From positions 1-37,092 of the forward strand of contig DAOLZQ010000029.1 of the NCBI GenBank assembly GCA_035426385.1: 37,092 bases of DNA, written 5' to 3'. Shown here one piece after another: positions 7,759 through 16,855 of the stretch; position 1 is the stretch's first letter; every line of letters starts with the position of its first letter. The DNA is from Parvibacillus sp035426385 (lineage in GTDB: Bacteria; Bacteroidota; Bacteroidia; Chitinophagales; Saprospiraceae). The notes under the pieces were generated by a model that saw nothing but the letters and a program-made list of their open reading frames with translations, did not search any database and was not told the origin of the DNA. A program made the translations under genes and the position numbers.

Positions 7759-9735
7759 TTATTTATAGCTCCGTTGTGCAATTTTTATATTTTCAAATTC
7801 AAGTTCTTCCTTGTGTAGTTCAGGATCACGTCCGGCTATATATTCCCAGGCAGAGACATAAGAAAAGTCGGCATCATTTCGGAGTGCCTCTCCCTCTGCA
7901 GTCTGATATTCTTCACGGAAGTGACCGCCACATGATTCGGCTCTGTCAAGTGCATCCATACACATCAGCTCACCGAGTTCCAAGAAGTCAGCTACTCGGC
8001 CTGCTTTCTCTAGCTCGGGATTGAGATCCATTGCTGAGCCGGGGATGCGCACATCTTTCCAAAAGTTTTCACGGATTGCTCTGATCTCTTGTATACCTTT
8101 TCGCAGACCCTCTGCATTTCGTGCCATACCACATCTTTCCCACATGACCTTGCCCAATTGCTTATGGAAGTGATCCACTGAGTGTGTGCCCTGTACGCCC
8201 ATCAGGTGATCGATATTGGCTTGTACCTCGATCTCTGCAGCTTCGAAAGCTTCGTGGGTGGTCGGGATAGCTGCTGTACTGATGTCTTTTGCCAGGTATT
8301 CTCCTATAGTGATGGGAATGACAAAGTAACCGTCTGCGAGGCCCTGCATCAATGCAGAAGCTCCCAGCCTGTTGGCTCCGTGATCTGAGAAATTACATTC
8401 TCCCAGGGAATATAAACCCGGAACTGTTGTCATCAGATTATAGTCAACCCAAAGGCCACCCATAGTATAGTGGACGGCGGGATAAATCCGCATGGGTACT
8501 TCATAGGGGTCTTCACCGGTGATCTGCTTGTACATATCAAACAGGTTGCCGTATTTTTCCTTCACTATGTCTTTGCCCAACGCTATTACAGTAGCGGCAT
8601 CAGCATTATCAAGTCCTTGCTTTCGAGCTTCTATCTCACCATATCGGCGGTATGAATCATTAAAGTCAAGATAGACCGCCATCTTTGAGGCGCCTACACC
8701 ATGGCCGGCATCGCAGCGCTCTTTGGCTGCTCGGGAAGCTACATCGCGGGGAACCAAGTTGCCAAAGGCCGGATATCGTCGCTCTAGATAATAGTCGCGC
8801 TCTTCCTCAGGTATTTCATTGCCGCGGCGTGAATCATGTTGTTTCTTTGGAACCCAGATACGTCCGTCATTCCTTAGTGACTCTGACATGAGGGTCAGTT
8901 TGGACTGGTGATTACCGGCGACCGGGATACAGGTAGGGTGGATCTGTGTATAGCAGGGATTGGCAAAATAAGCGCCCTTTTTGTACGCTTTCCAAGCCGC
9001 AGTAGCATTGCTCCCCATTGCATTGGTGGATAGAAAGAAGACGTTGCCATATCCGCCGGTGCATAGTAGAACTGCATGGCCGAAGTGTCGCTCCAGCTTG
9101 CCGGTGATTAGATCCCGGGCTATGATGCCACGGGCTACTCCGTCTATCTTGACGACTTCGAGCATCTCATGGCGAGCATACATCTGTACTTTGCCCATGC
9201 CGACCTGCCGCTCCAGAGCTGAATATGCACCCAGCAGTAATTGCTGACCGGTCTGGCCGGCTGCATAGAATGTCCTCTGTACCTGTGTGCCGCCGAAAGA
9301 ACGGTTGCTCAGCAAGCCACCGTACTCACGTGCGAAGGGTACGCCCTGTGCCACGCACTGGTCGATGATGTTGCCACTGACCTCAGCCAGTCTATATACG
9401 TTCGCCTCACGGGAGCGGTAGTCGCCTCCTTTGACTGTATCATAAAACAGACGATAGACACTATCGCCATCATTTTGGTAGTTTTTCGCTGCATTGATGC
9501 CACCCTGAGCGGCGATGCTGTGTGCGCGGCGGGCGCTATCCTGAAAGCAGAAGACCTTTACTTTGTACCCCAGCTCGGCCAGGGTAGAGGCAGCTGAGGC
9601 GCCGGCTAAACCGGAACCGACCACGATTACCTCCAGATGTCTTTTATTGCTGGGATTGACGAGATGAATGGACGATTTGTATTTGGTCCATTTATCTTCA
9701 ATGGTTCCCTCTGGAATTTTTGCGTCTAACTTCAT
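7759..9735 (-). CDS. sdhA: Succinate dehydrogenase flavoprotein subunit
   Basis: A 658-residue catalytic subunit oxidising succinate to fumarate in the TCA cycle. It has the FAD-binding dinucleotide fold near residues 36-60 (V-V-G-S-G-L-A-G-A-S-A-A-S). The expected covalent-flavin histidine is H72 in R-R-A-H-S-I-A-A-Q-G-G-I. Substrate-site segments H-P-T-C-I-P and A-V-H-Y-T-M-G-G are present. The long form without extra fusions is typical of the sdhCAB type in Bacteroidota. The 39-base gap after sdhC contains the palindrome CCTCCTAAGGAGG; on the coding strand this gives AGGAGG too far (about 20 bases) from the ATG to be a normal ribosome-binding site. The gene is co-transcribed with its neighbours. 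Confidence 0.98.
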   Translation of the reverse strand: MKLDAKIPEGTIEDKWTKYKSSIHLVNPSNKRHLEVIVVGSGLAGASAASTLAELGYKVKVFCFQDSARRAHSIAAQGGINAAKNYQNDGDSVYRLFYDTVKGGDYRSREANVYRLAEVSGNIIDQCVAQGVPFAREYGGLLSNRSFGGTQVQRTFYAAGQTGQQLLLGAYSALERQVGMGKVQMYARHEMLEVVKIDGVARGIIARDLITGKLERHFGHAVLLCTGGYGNVFFLSTNAMGSNATAAWKAYKKGAYFANPCYTQIHPTCIPVAGNHQSKLTLMSESLRNDGRIWVPKKQHDSRRGNEIPEEERDYYLERRYPAFGNLVPRDVASRAAKERCDAGHGVGASKMAVYLDFNDSYRRYGEIEARKQGLDNADAATVIALGKDIVKEKYGNLFDMYKQITGEDPYEVPMRIYPAVHYTMGGLWVDYNLMTTVPGLYSLGECNFSDHGANRLGASALMQGLADGYFVIPITIGEYLAKDISTAAIPTTHEAFEAAEIEVQANIDHLMGVQGTHSVDHFHKQLGKVMWERCGMARNAEGLRKGIQEIRAIRENFWKDVRIPGSAMDLNPELEKAGRVADFLELGELMCMDALDRAESCGGHFREEYQTAEGEALRNDADFSYVSAWEYIAGRDPELHKEELEFENIKIAQRSYK

Positions 9736-9774
9736 TGGTGCAAAATTTATTTTGACCTCCTAAGGAGGAATTGA

Positions 9775-10437
9775 TTAGTTATGTTGGAAATAGAAGACAA
9801 TCGGTATGATGGCAAAACCCAAACAGACTATTATAGAGTATGCAAGTCCGAGAAAGCGTAATATGCTCGTATATTTCTTATTATGAACGCCTAGCGTACG
9901 GAAAGCACTGTAGAAGCCATGTGAAAGGTGAAAAAATAATACCACCATTGAAAAGAGGTAAAAGGCTACAATCCACCATTGGGAGAAAGAAGCTGCTACC
10001 GCATTATACAGATTGCCATCAGGTACCTGACCTGCGTATTTATATTTCCACCAAAAATCCTTCATATGGAGGATGATAAAAAATAAAATTAAAGAGCCCA
10101 ATAGAGCCATATTAGTAGCTGCAAATTTTTTGTTTCCCTGATAATTCTTAGTATATCGAACTTCGCCACGTGCTTTGCGGTTTTTGAGGGCAAATGCAAT
10201 CCCCTGCACAGCGTGAAGCAATATAAAGAAGTACAGACCGAATGAAATCACCTCAATTATCACATTGTGTGACATGAAGTGCGCATATCGGTTGAACGCC
10301 TCTCCGCCGTCATTCATCAGTAACTGCAGATTGCCTATGAGGTGAATCACCAGGAAAAGTATAATAAACAAGCCGGTCAAGCTCATGACGAACTTTTGGC
10401 CTATTTTGGAGGTAATAAATGTTGAAAACCAGCTCAT
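9775..10437 (-). CDS. sdhC: Succinate dehydrogenase cytochrome b558 membrane anchor
   Basis: A 220-residue single-subunit membrane anchor of a B-type succinate:menaquinone reductase. There are five hydrophobic segments: about residues 17-40, 58-84, 108-126, 155-176 and 192-216. Histidines suited to bind two haems b sit in or next to them (H32 in V-I-H-L-I-G-N-L, H75 in L-L-H-A-V-Q-G, H124, H170 or H173). No sdhD follows, as expected for this family. It is the first gene of the operon. A promoter-like box lies about 25 bases upstream of its ATG. Confidence 0.95.
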   Translation of the reverse strand: MSWFSTFITSKIGQKFVMSLTGLFIILFLVIHLIGNLQLLMNDGGEAFNRYAHFMSHNVIIEVISFGLYFFILLHAVQGIAFALKNRKARGEVRYTKNYQGNKKFAATNMALLGSLILFFIILHMKDFWWKYKYAGQVPDGNLYNAVAASFSQWWIVAFYLFSMVVLFFHLSHGFYSAFRTLGVHNKKYTSILRFLGLAYSIIVCLGFAIIPIVFYFQHN

Positions 10438-10460
10438 TCAGGTCTATATTTAATGTAGTG

Positions 10461-10468
10461 CAAAAGTA
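10461..10468 (-). promoter_or_regulatory. Candidate -7 box of the sdhCAB promoter
   Basis: On the minus strand this reads TACTTTTG, an exact match to the Bacteroidota -7 consensus TAnnTTTG. An ATTTC near -33 (20 bases upstream) is one mismatch from TTTG. Transcription would start about 20 bases before the sdhC ATG. Sequence match only. Confidence 0.5.
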
Positions 10469-10630
10469 TTAACAAAGTAAAGCAAAGTGAAATTTAACTC
10501 GTACTATTCCTTATTTATATCTATTCTAAGTAATGAATTTATTTTTCTTGATATGTAACAGTAAAATAGAGATTTAATGTACTTTTATTTCCCCAAACAC
10601 ATTATTCCATCAATTTTTTAAAATAATAAA

Positions 10631-11440
10631 ATGAAAAGACTGATTCCTTTAGCCTTCATGGGTAGCTTATTGCTTTTATTCATGAGTAATAAGAATGGCC
10701 GCGCTAAGGTAGGCGGAGAAGGTAATACCGGTGCACCGGGTGACAAGAGTTACTTTTGTTCTGATTGTCACAAGGATAATACCTATAGCATCACGCCCGA
10801 ACTGACTATTGCTGATACAAATGGAGTGGCAGTGACTTCGTATTTCCCGGGCCAAACATATCAGATCACACTTAAAATAAAGCCGGATGGAATGACCGTA
10901 CCGGCTGTGTATGGTTTTCAAATGATCGGGCTGGAGGATAAGACCAATACTCCGCTAAATGGATTTTTGAATCCGGTGGCCGGGACTCAGCTAACTGTAC
11001 TTAAGAACAGACAGTATGCGGAACATTCGAAACCCAGTGCGTCCAATATCTTTCTCATCAACTGGAAGGCGCCTGCTACCAATCTAGGCGATGTAACTTT
11101 CTACACAGCGATGGTAGCTGCCAACAACAATGGTGGTAATACAGGTGATAAAGCCATAAAAACCAAAATAACAATTCCGTCTGCTACTAGCTCTACAGAT
11201 AACCTTGTAGAATCTGTAGTATCCTTCTATCCCAATCCGTTGTATCAGCAACTGAATATTTCCGGAAGCTTCAGCCGGATACCGGTACAAGTCAGAATGA
11301 CCGATCTACAAGGCAAGGCGCATCTATTCGACTACAAACCCGCTCTGGATGTGAGCAATTGGGCTGCTGGCGTCTATGTGGTTCAGGTATTGGATGCGGA
11401 ACATAGGGTGATCACCACGCGCAAAATCCTCAAACTGTAA
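10631..11440 (+). CDS. Secreted choice-of-anchor V protein with T9SS sorting domain
   Basis: A 269-residue exported protein. The N-terminal signal (M-K-R-L-I-P, then a hydrophobic run to about residue 20) is followed by G-N-T-G-A-P-G-D and C-S-D-C-H (C43, C46, H47). These are features of the choice-of-anchor V domain common in Bacteroidota surface proteins. Residues 50-170 are a beta-sandwich-like body. The last 75 residues (S-F-Y-P-N-P-L, then M-T-D-L-Q-G-K and W-A-A-G-V-Y-V-V-Q-V) are a type A T9SS sorting domain. C-S-D-C-H formally matches the CxxCH haem c motif, so haem binding cannot be excluded, but the family is not known to me as a cytochrome. It is divergent from sdhC. Confidence 0.88.
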   Translation: MKRLIPLAFMGSLLLLFMSNKNGRAKVGGEGNTGAPGDKSYFCSDCHKDNTYSITPELTIADTNGVAVTSYFPGQTYQITLKIKPDGMTVPAVYGFQMIGLEDKTNTPLNGFLNPVAGTQLTVLKNRQYAEHSKPSASNIFLINWKAPATNLGDVTFYTAMVAANNNGGNTGDKAIKTKITIPSATSSTDNLVESVVSFYPNPLYQQLNISGSFSRIPVQVRMTDLQGKAHLFDYKPALDVSNWAAGVYVVQVLDAEHRVITTRKILKL

Positions 11441-11855
11441 GACATTTTTCGCAAAGTGGAAAGGTTGCTAATAATTGAGCGATAAGAAAATATTAAAGCT
11501 TATAGCGGAAAATATATTTCTATCTCATCAATTTATTGGAAATTTTCTATAAATAAGCTCATACCGGAATAAATTCGCTAATTGGTATTTTTAAGAATAA
11601 TTTGGCAATGAATTAAGGTCAGTTCAAAAAATAGTTGTCGGTACCAAGCATATATATCGGGATGTATTTGGGCTTGAAAAAACTACTGACTAGGATTAAA
11701 ATACAACAATGGAGTTTATTTAGCGATTTTCCTCGAGCTTACTTACCAATATTAGGAGTGAGAAGGAAATTAATATAACCTATAGTGGAAAATATTTTCC
11801 TAAATCACCACTTTAATGGAAATTTTTTGCTATTTTTGTTTGAATTTTCATTTTA
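11441..11855 (+). promoter_or_regulatory. 415-bp leader of the Fic gene with repeated operator candidates
   Basis: No gene here. Two diverged direct repeats of about 46 bases, 11501-11546 and 11781-11826, align without gaps at 38 of 46 positions by eye. Each begins TATAG(C/T)GGAAAATAT and ends TGGAAATTTT. The rest is AT-rich and unremarkable. Confidence 0.6.
11787..11800. promoter_or_regulatory. 14-bp perfect palindrome, candidate autoregulatory operator
   Basis: GGAAAATATTTTCC is a perfect inverted repeat 56 bases upstream of the Fic start. The 16 bases TAGTGGAAAATATTTT at 11783-11798 recur exactly at 11854-11869, overlapping the GTG start codon. The Fic protein has an N-terminal winged helix, so binding of its own product here is a reasonable inference. 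Confidence 0.5.
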
Positions 11856-13343
11856 GTGGAAAATATTTTATCACATAATCTACAAGAAGTTATTTTTTCT
11901 TCGAGTAAATCACAGATTAGCAAGCAAATTTCTAAGTTGGAAAAATCCGGCAAGCTGCGAAAAATAGCTTCCCGCATTTATACGCCTAATTTTGTGGATA
12001 GTCCGGAAACAATTATTAGGCGTAACCTTTTTACTATACTGGGTAAGTTGTACTCCGGAGCTCTGCTTAGCCACAGGTCGGCACTAGAGTTTCAGCCCAC
12101 ATCAGCAGGTCATATCTTTCTTACTTATACCTATACTAAAAAAATCAACCTTCCTGGTATTACACTTCGGTTTATGAAAGGTTATGCTCCAATACAAGGT
12201 GATAATCGTTTTTCGGGTGATTTATTTGTTTCACAAACTGAAAGGGCATTGCTTGAAAATTTGCAAGAGAGTCGCCAGAAGGGATCCATATCAAAATCGA
12301 TATCCGTTACTGAAATTGAAAAAAAATTAGAAGATATTATTAGGGTAAAAGGAGAAGCGGGGTTAAATGAGTTTAGAGAAAGAACGAAGGTAATAGCTAA
12401 TAAAATAGATATGAAAAGTGAGTTTGAGAAATTAAACAAACTCATCGGCGCATTGCTTTCTACTCAACCTTCAAAAATATTATCATCGCCAGTGGCTATT
12501 GCAAGGGCATTAGGTAATCCTTACGACCCCATAAGACTAACCTTGTTTGAAAAACTATTTGTAGAATTAGAGCAACGGGAATTTGCAAACATGCCTGAAA
12601 GGAATTTAAGTAATCAATCTTTCCACAACTTTGCTTTTTATGAAGCTTATTTTTCCAATTACATAGAAGGAACAGAATTTGAATTGGAAGATGCAAAACG
12701 AATAATAGAAACTGACACACCAATGCCAAGCCGCAATGAAGATTCACATGATGTATTGGGTACATACAAACTCGTTAGCAATAAAACTGAGATGAATATT
12801 ACACCGGCAGATCCAGAACAAATGTTGGAGTTACTATTGTTTCGACATAGCTTCTTATTGAATGCAAGAGAATCAAAGGATCCGGGACGGTTTAAAAATA
12901 AAAATAATAGGGCCGGTGAAACGTATTTTGTAGAACACACATTAGTAAAGGGTACACTTATAAAAGGTTTTGACTATTATCAGGCTCTTACACATACTTT
13001 TGCTAAAGCAATCTATCTAATGTTTTTAGTTAGCGAAATTCATCCCTTTCTAGATGGCAATGGGCGTATAGCAAGAGTCATGATGAATGCAGAATTAGTA
13101 AAAAACAGTCAAACAAGAATTATTATTCCCACTGTTTACCGTGATGATTACTTGGGGGCATTAAGACGGCTTACTCGACAGTACGATCCACTTACTTATA
13201 TCCGCATGATGCAAAGGGCATGGGAATTTAGTGCAACGATAGTTGGTGATGATATGGACGCTATGGAAAAACATTTGGAAGCAAGTAACGCATTTAAAGA
13301 ACACGATGAAGCAAGACTTAAAATCTTACTGCATAAAAAGTAG
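11856..13343 (+). CDS. Fic-domain AMPylase-type protein with AbiEi-like winged-helix N-terminus
   Basis: A 495-residue protein. Residues 1-130 resemble the AbiEi antitoxin/regulator family: a small winged helix (S-K-S-Q-I-S-K-Q-I-S-K-L-E-K-S-G-K-L), then R-I-Y-T-P and G-A-L-L-S-H-R-S-A-L-E. After a linker, residues about 230-460 are a Fic domain with the complete catalytic motif H-P-F-L-D-G-N-G-R (396-404; catalytic H396). Residues 267-272, S-N-Y-I-E-G, match the inhibitory helix (S/T)xxxE(G/N) placed before the Fic core, so the enzyme should be auto-inhibited and normally transfers AMP to a target protein. The start is GTG at 11856: a stop lies five codons upstream and no ATG occurs before about residue 109. 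The gene is AT-rich relative to its neighbours and has no partner gene, suggesting horizontal transfer of a self-regulated module. Confidence 0.88.
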   Translation: MENILSHNLQEVIFSSSKSQISKQISKLEKSGKLRKIASRIYTPNFVDSPETIIRRNLFTILGKLYSGALLSHRSALEFQPTSAGHIFLTYTYTKKINLPGITLRFMKGYAPIQGDNRFSGDLFVSQTERALLENLQESRQKGSISKSISVTEIEKKLEDIIRVKGEAGLNEFRERTKVIANKIDMKSEFEKLNKLIGALLSTQPSKILSSPVAIARALGNPYDPIRLTLFEKLFVELEQREFANMPERNLSNQSFHNFAFYEAYFSNYIEGTEFELEDAKRIIETDTPMPSRNEDSHDVLGTYKLVSNKTEMNITPADPEQMLELLLFRHSFLLNARESKDPGRFKNKNNRAGETYFVEHTLVKGTLIKGFDYYQALTHTFAKAIYLMFLVSEIHPFLDGNGRIARVMMNAELVKNSQTRIIIPTVYRDDYLGALRRLTRQYDPLTYIRMMQRAWEFSATIVGDDMDAMEKHLEASNAFKEHDEARLKILLHKK

Positions 13344-13544
13344 TACCGAGTAGTACGCTAAAATAAATAACATAATTACCAAACATAAAAGATTTATTAC
13401 TCTTTCAATTTCTCTTGAAATTTTTCAAATTATTCCGGTCAAGAGATGTAACTGGTGATTTTTAAAATCCTCTAGCAACGAAATATTACCTGCAGTTAAA
13501 ATAGTTGTCAATACTAAGCTGCTTGCAATTTTGAAAATCAAAGC

Positions 13545-14549
13545 CTAATCGACATACGCTGATCTTAATTTATCTGCGAGCGCTTCTTTGATTGAATCGG
13601 AAGTAAAGGCGGCTCTGAGAGCCATCAAGTTGGTGGCGTAGAAATCAGCTTTCTCCCAACCAAAGTACCTGGTTAACTTTTCATATTCCCCAGTGAGATC
13701 GATGCCTGTCAGACTGCGATTGTCGGTATTGACACTGAGCTGCATGCCGCTGCGATACAGGCCGTCGATGGGATGCAAGCGATAATAGGGTACCACGTCG
13801 AGTTGGACATTGCAGGTGGGACAGAACTCCAGGTGAATTCGTTCTCGGATCAACTTATGTACCAGATCATCATTTTCGATACATCTGACTCCATGACCCA
13901 AGCGAGTCGGATTTAGTATATCTAATACTTCAACGACACTTTCTGCTCCTCTGGCTTCGCCACAGTGCGCTGTGCAATTGATCTCAGCATGATGAGCATA
14001 CTCAAAGGCGATGACGTGGGGTAAGAGTGATAGGTGTTCATTCGAGGCTATGTCAAACCCACATACTCCTTTGTTGCGGTATTTCTCTACGAGGTGGACG
14101 GTGTCCATACTCTGGGCGGTGGTAAAGTGACGAAGCGTACACAGTATCAATCCCGCCTGAATGCCATGCTTTTCAATTTCTATTTCGGTCTGAGCAGAGA
14201 TGATGGAAACTACTTCATCTGCGCTAAGACCTTCCTGAGTATGAAGAAAAGGAGCAAATCGAATCTCTGCGTAGATGACATTATCTGCTTTTAATTGTTT
14301 GAAAATATCTTGAACAGCTAATTCTAAGGCTGCTTGAGTCTGCAGTAGTAGCACATATTTCTCAGTATGTGAGAGAAACTCCTCTAGACCCGATATCTTC
14401 TCAGGCAATGTATATTCTTCCAGATATTCCTCGTGTGTGATGCCGGGAATTAACTGAGTTATAGCAGATTCACTCAGTGAGCAATCGAGGTGCAGGTGCA
14501 ATTCAATCTTTGGTAATAAGCGGATACTTTCCAAACTTTCAGGTTGCAT
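13545..14549 (-). CDS. add: Adenosine deaminase family protein
   Basis: A 334-residue zinc hydrolase expected to deaminate adenosine or deoxyadenosine to inosine in purine salvage. The amidohydrolase fold is shown by L-P-K-I-E-L-H-L-H-L (H18, H20 as zinc ligands), H195-C-G-E198 (zinc ligand and catalytic Glu), H219 in R-L-G-H-G-V-R, and D276 in N-T-D-N-R. Classical enzymes read T-D-D-P at the last site; here the second Asp is Asn277 and L-D-C-S-L replaces the usual L-E-G-T/S-L. Similar N-T-D-N-R forms occur, as I recall, in actinobacterial adenosine deaminases, so activity is likely, but a related substrate is possible. It is a single gene between the Fic gene and typA. Confidence 0.88.
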   Translation of the reverse strand: MQPESLESIRLLPKIELHLHLDCSLSESAITQLIPGITHEEYLEEYTLPEKISGLEEFLSHTEKYVLLLQTQAALELAVQDIFKQLKADNVIYAEIRFAPFLHTQEGLSADEVVSIISAQTEIEIEKHGIQAGLILCTLRHFTTAQSMDTVHLVEKYRNKGVCGFDIASNEHLSLLPHVIAFEYAHHAEINCTAHCGEARGAESVVEVLDILNPTRLGHGVRCIENDDLVHKLIRERIHLEFCPTCNVQLDVVPYYRLHPIDGLYRSGMQLSVNTDNRSLTGIDLTGEYEKLTRYFGWEKADFYATNLMALRAAFTSDSIKEALADKLRSAYVD

Positions 14550-15016
14550 ATTTCAAATGTAGGGAAAACTTGACTGCTATAAGACTAAAGGCTAAATTCC
14601 AAAGACCAAAAAATGACAAGTGACTTGTAAATTCCTGCTAACCACCTAATATGCCCATGTGCTAACATGCAAAAGCGCAAATTGCTAAAGACCAAGAGCG
14701 TAGCGCCCCAAAGACTAATCAGCCGAAGGCTGATGTGACAGGTGACAACGTATATCATGAGGGAGCAAGAAGCAAAAGACAACTAGCTAAAGCGCCAACA
14801 CGCTAAAGCGAAGCACCTCAAAATACGATCAGCCATCGCTCAGATTGTTCTCCTATTATTTTGTTAGGCATACCATTTTGCCTAATTATGTATGGCAATG
14901 TGCCTAATTCGCTGATTATTAATGTATTCAGAATAAAAAATATGACGTTTTTGAAGGTCTATGTATTATTTTTCCATCAGTTAAACTTATCTTTGCGCCA
15001 AAATTGACAAAGCTTA
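14550..15016. other. 467-bp intergenic region, divergent add/typA
   Basis: No gene. Bases 14580-14830 are a degenerate, C/A-rich low-complexity stretch with recurring GCTAAAG words (near 14682, 14788 and 14803). Bases 14860-14915 contain repeated GCCTAATT. The right end holds the typA promoter candidate. The small frame on the minus strand at 14585-14782 has no protein-like composition. Confidence 0.6.
14988..14995 (+). promoter_or_regulatory. Candidate -7 box of the typA promoter
   Basis: TATCTTTG matches TAnnTTTG, the Bacteroidota -7 consensus, 22 bases before the typA ATG. A T-rich run lies in the -33 region without a clear TTTG. Confidence 0.4.
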
Positions 15017-16837
15017 ATGCAACAAATCAGAAATATCGCGATAATCGCCCACGTTGACCACGGTAAAACCACACTGGTTGACAAGATTCTACACCAGACC
15101 AATCAGTTCAGAGACAATCAGGCACCGGGTGAATTAATCCTGGACAACAATGACCTGGAGCGGGAGCGTGGCATCACCATCGTATCGAAGAATGTAGCCG
15201 TTCGCTACAAAGACGTAAAGATCAATATCATTGACACCCCAGGTCACGCAGATTTCGGTGGTGAGGTAGAGCGCGTACTTAAAATGGCTGATGGTGTTAT
15301 CTTGCTAGTGGATGCATTCGAGGGGCCCATGCCTCAGACTCGTTTTGTTACTACTAAAGCATTAGCTCTAGGCTTGAAGCCGATCGTAGTTATCAATAAA
15401 GTAGATAAAGAAAACTGCCGTCCGGATGAGATTCATGAATTGATCTTCGACCTATTTTATGCACTTGATGCTACTGATGATCAGTTGGACTTCCCTGTTA
15501 TCTTCGGTTCTTCGAAGCAAGGCTGGATGAGTACAGACTGGCGCAATAAGACAGAGGATATCACCCCACTGCTAGATGCCATCGTCCAGTATATTCCTCA
15601 AGCACCTTTCCAGGAAGGTACAGTGCAGATGCAAGTTACTTCACTGGATTATTCACAGTTTGTCGGCCGGATTGCGGTCGGTAGAGTTAGCCGAGGTATA
15701 ATCAAAGAAAATATGCCGGTGACACTATTCAAAAGAAATGGGGCACAAACTAAGAGCCGGGTAAAGGAACTATACACATTTGAAGGATTAGGTAAAGTGA
15801 AAACTACCGAAGTTCGTTCTGGAGATATCTGCGCTATAGTAGGTATAGAAGGGTTCGAGATTGGAGACACTATCTGTGATTTTGAAAATCCGGAACCATT
15901 GGAAGGTATTCACATAGATGAGCCTACTATGAACATGCTGTTCACTATCAATAATAGTCCCTTCTTCGGTAAGGAAGGTAAATTTGTAACCTCACGTCAC
16001 ATCCGGGATCGATTGATCAAGGAGACTGAGAAAAATCTGGCTCTGAGAGTAGAGGATACTGAATCACCCGAAGCATTCATGGTATTTGGAAGAGGAATTC
16101 TTCACCTATCTATTTTGATAGAAACCATGCGTCGCGAAGGCTACGAACTTCAGGTAGGTCAGCCTAGAGTAATCTTACGTGAAATCGACGGCGTGAAATG
16201 CGAGCCGGTAGAAATCATGATCGTTGATGTTCCTGCTGAGTACGCCGGGAAGGTAATCGAGTACACCACTCAGCGTAAGGGCGAACTTACAGTGATGGAG
16301 CCTAAGGGCGATATGCAACACCTCGAATTTAAGATTCCCTCACGTGGTATCATGGGGCTTAGAAATCAATTGCTTACTGCTACGGCCGGTGAAGCGGTAA
16401 TGAATCACCGTTTTTTCGAATACGAGCCTTATAAAGGTGAAGTGCCGGGACGATCTGCAGGAGTATTAGTGTCAATGGAGACAGGTGCCTGTACCGCTTA
16501 TTCAATAGATAAACTATTAGATCGTGGCAGTTTCTTTGCAGAAGCAGGTGATGAGATCTATGAAGGCCAGATAGTAGGCGAGCATTCCCGTGAGAATGAC
16601 TTGGTGATCAATATTGTTAAGGGAAAACAATTGACCAATTTCAGGGCTGCGGGTAAAGATGACGCTACTAAAATTCCACCGGCGAGAAAGTTCTCACTGG
16701 AAGAAGCACTCGAATATATTCAAGCTGATGAATACGTAGAAATAACGCCTAAAAGTCAACGACTTCGCAAGATCGTATTGACTGAAAGTGATCGCAAGAG
16801 AATGTCCAATCCGGCGCTTGCAGGAATGAAGTTTTAA
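15017..16837 (+). CDS. typA: Translational GTPase TypA/BipA
   Basis: A 606-residue ribosome-binding GTPase acting in 50S assembly and stress or low-temperature growth. The G1 loop A-H-V-D-H-G-K-T-T-L (residues 11-20), the G2 region R-G-I-T-I, G3 D-T-P-G-H and G4 N-K-V-D are all present. They are followed by the EF-G-like domains II, III and V and the BipA-specific C-terminus (K-G-K-Q-L-T-N-F-R and I-L-Y-like E-Y-I-Q-A-D-E-Y-V-E-I-T-P). Length is standard. It is monocistronic: a promoter box lies before it and a stem-loop terminator 18 bases after the stop. Confidence 0.97.
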   Translation: MQQIRNIAIIAHVDHGKTTLVDKILHQTNQFRDNQAPGELILDNNDLERERGITIVSKNVAVRYKDVKINIIDTPGHADFGGEVERVLKMADGVILLVDAFEGPMPQTRFVTTKALALGLKPIVVINKVDKENCRPDEIHELIFDLFYALDATDDQLDFPVIFGSSKQGWMSTDWRNKTEDITPLLDAIVQYIPQAPFQEGTVQMQVTSLDYSQFVGRIAVGRVSRGIIKENMPVTLFKRNGAQTKSRVKELYTFEGLGKVKTTEVRSGDICAIVGIEGFEIGDTICDFENPEPLEGIHIDEPTMNMLFTINNSPFFGKEGKFVTSRHIRDRLIKETEKNLALRVEDTESPEAFMVFGRGILHLSILIETMRREGYELQVGQPRVILREIDGVKCEPVEIMIVDVPAEYAGKVIEYTTQRKGELTVMEPKGDMQHLEFKIPSRGIMGLRNQLLTATAGEAVMNHRFFEYEPYKGEVPGRSAGVLVSMETGACTAYSIDKLLDRGSFFAEAGDEIYEGQIVGEHSRENDLVINIVKGKQLTNFRAAGKDDATKIPPARKFSLEEALEYIQADEYVEITPKSQRLRKIVLTESDRKRMSNPALAGMKF

Positions 16838-16855
16838 GAGAAAAGTTGATATACT

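Noticed and set aside
7254..9597. Several antisense frames over sdhB and sdhA (for example 7427-7723, 7635-8024, 9241-9597)
   Set aside because: They are mirror frames of strongly conserved sdh coding sequence and show no independent protein features.
9756..9768. AGGAGG as ribosome-binding site for sdhA
   Set aside because: It lies about 20 bases before the ATG, is half of a palindrome, and this phylum rarely uses Shine-Dalgarno sites.
10757..10771. Cytochrome c, from CxxCH in the choice-of-anchor V protein
   Set aside because: The motif belongs to the domain's normal Cys pattern; no axial Met region or other cytochrome features are visible.
14585..14782. 65-codon minus-strand frame upstream of add
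   Set aside because: It lies in degenerate low-complexity sequence with GCTAAAG words and has no recognisable protein features.
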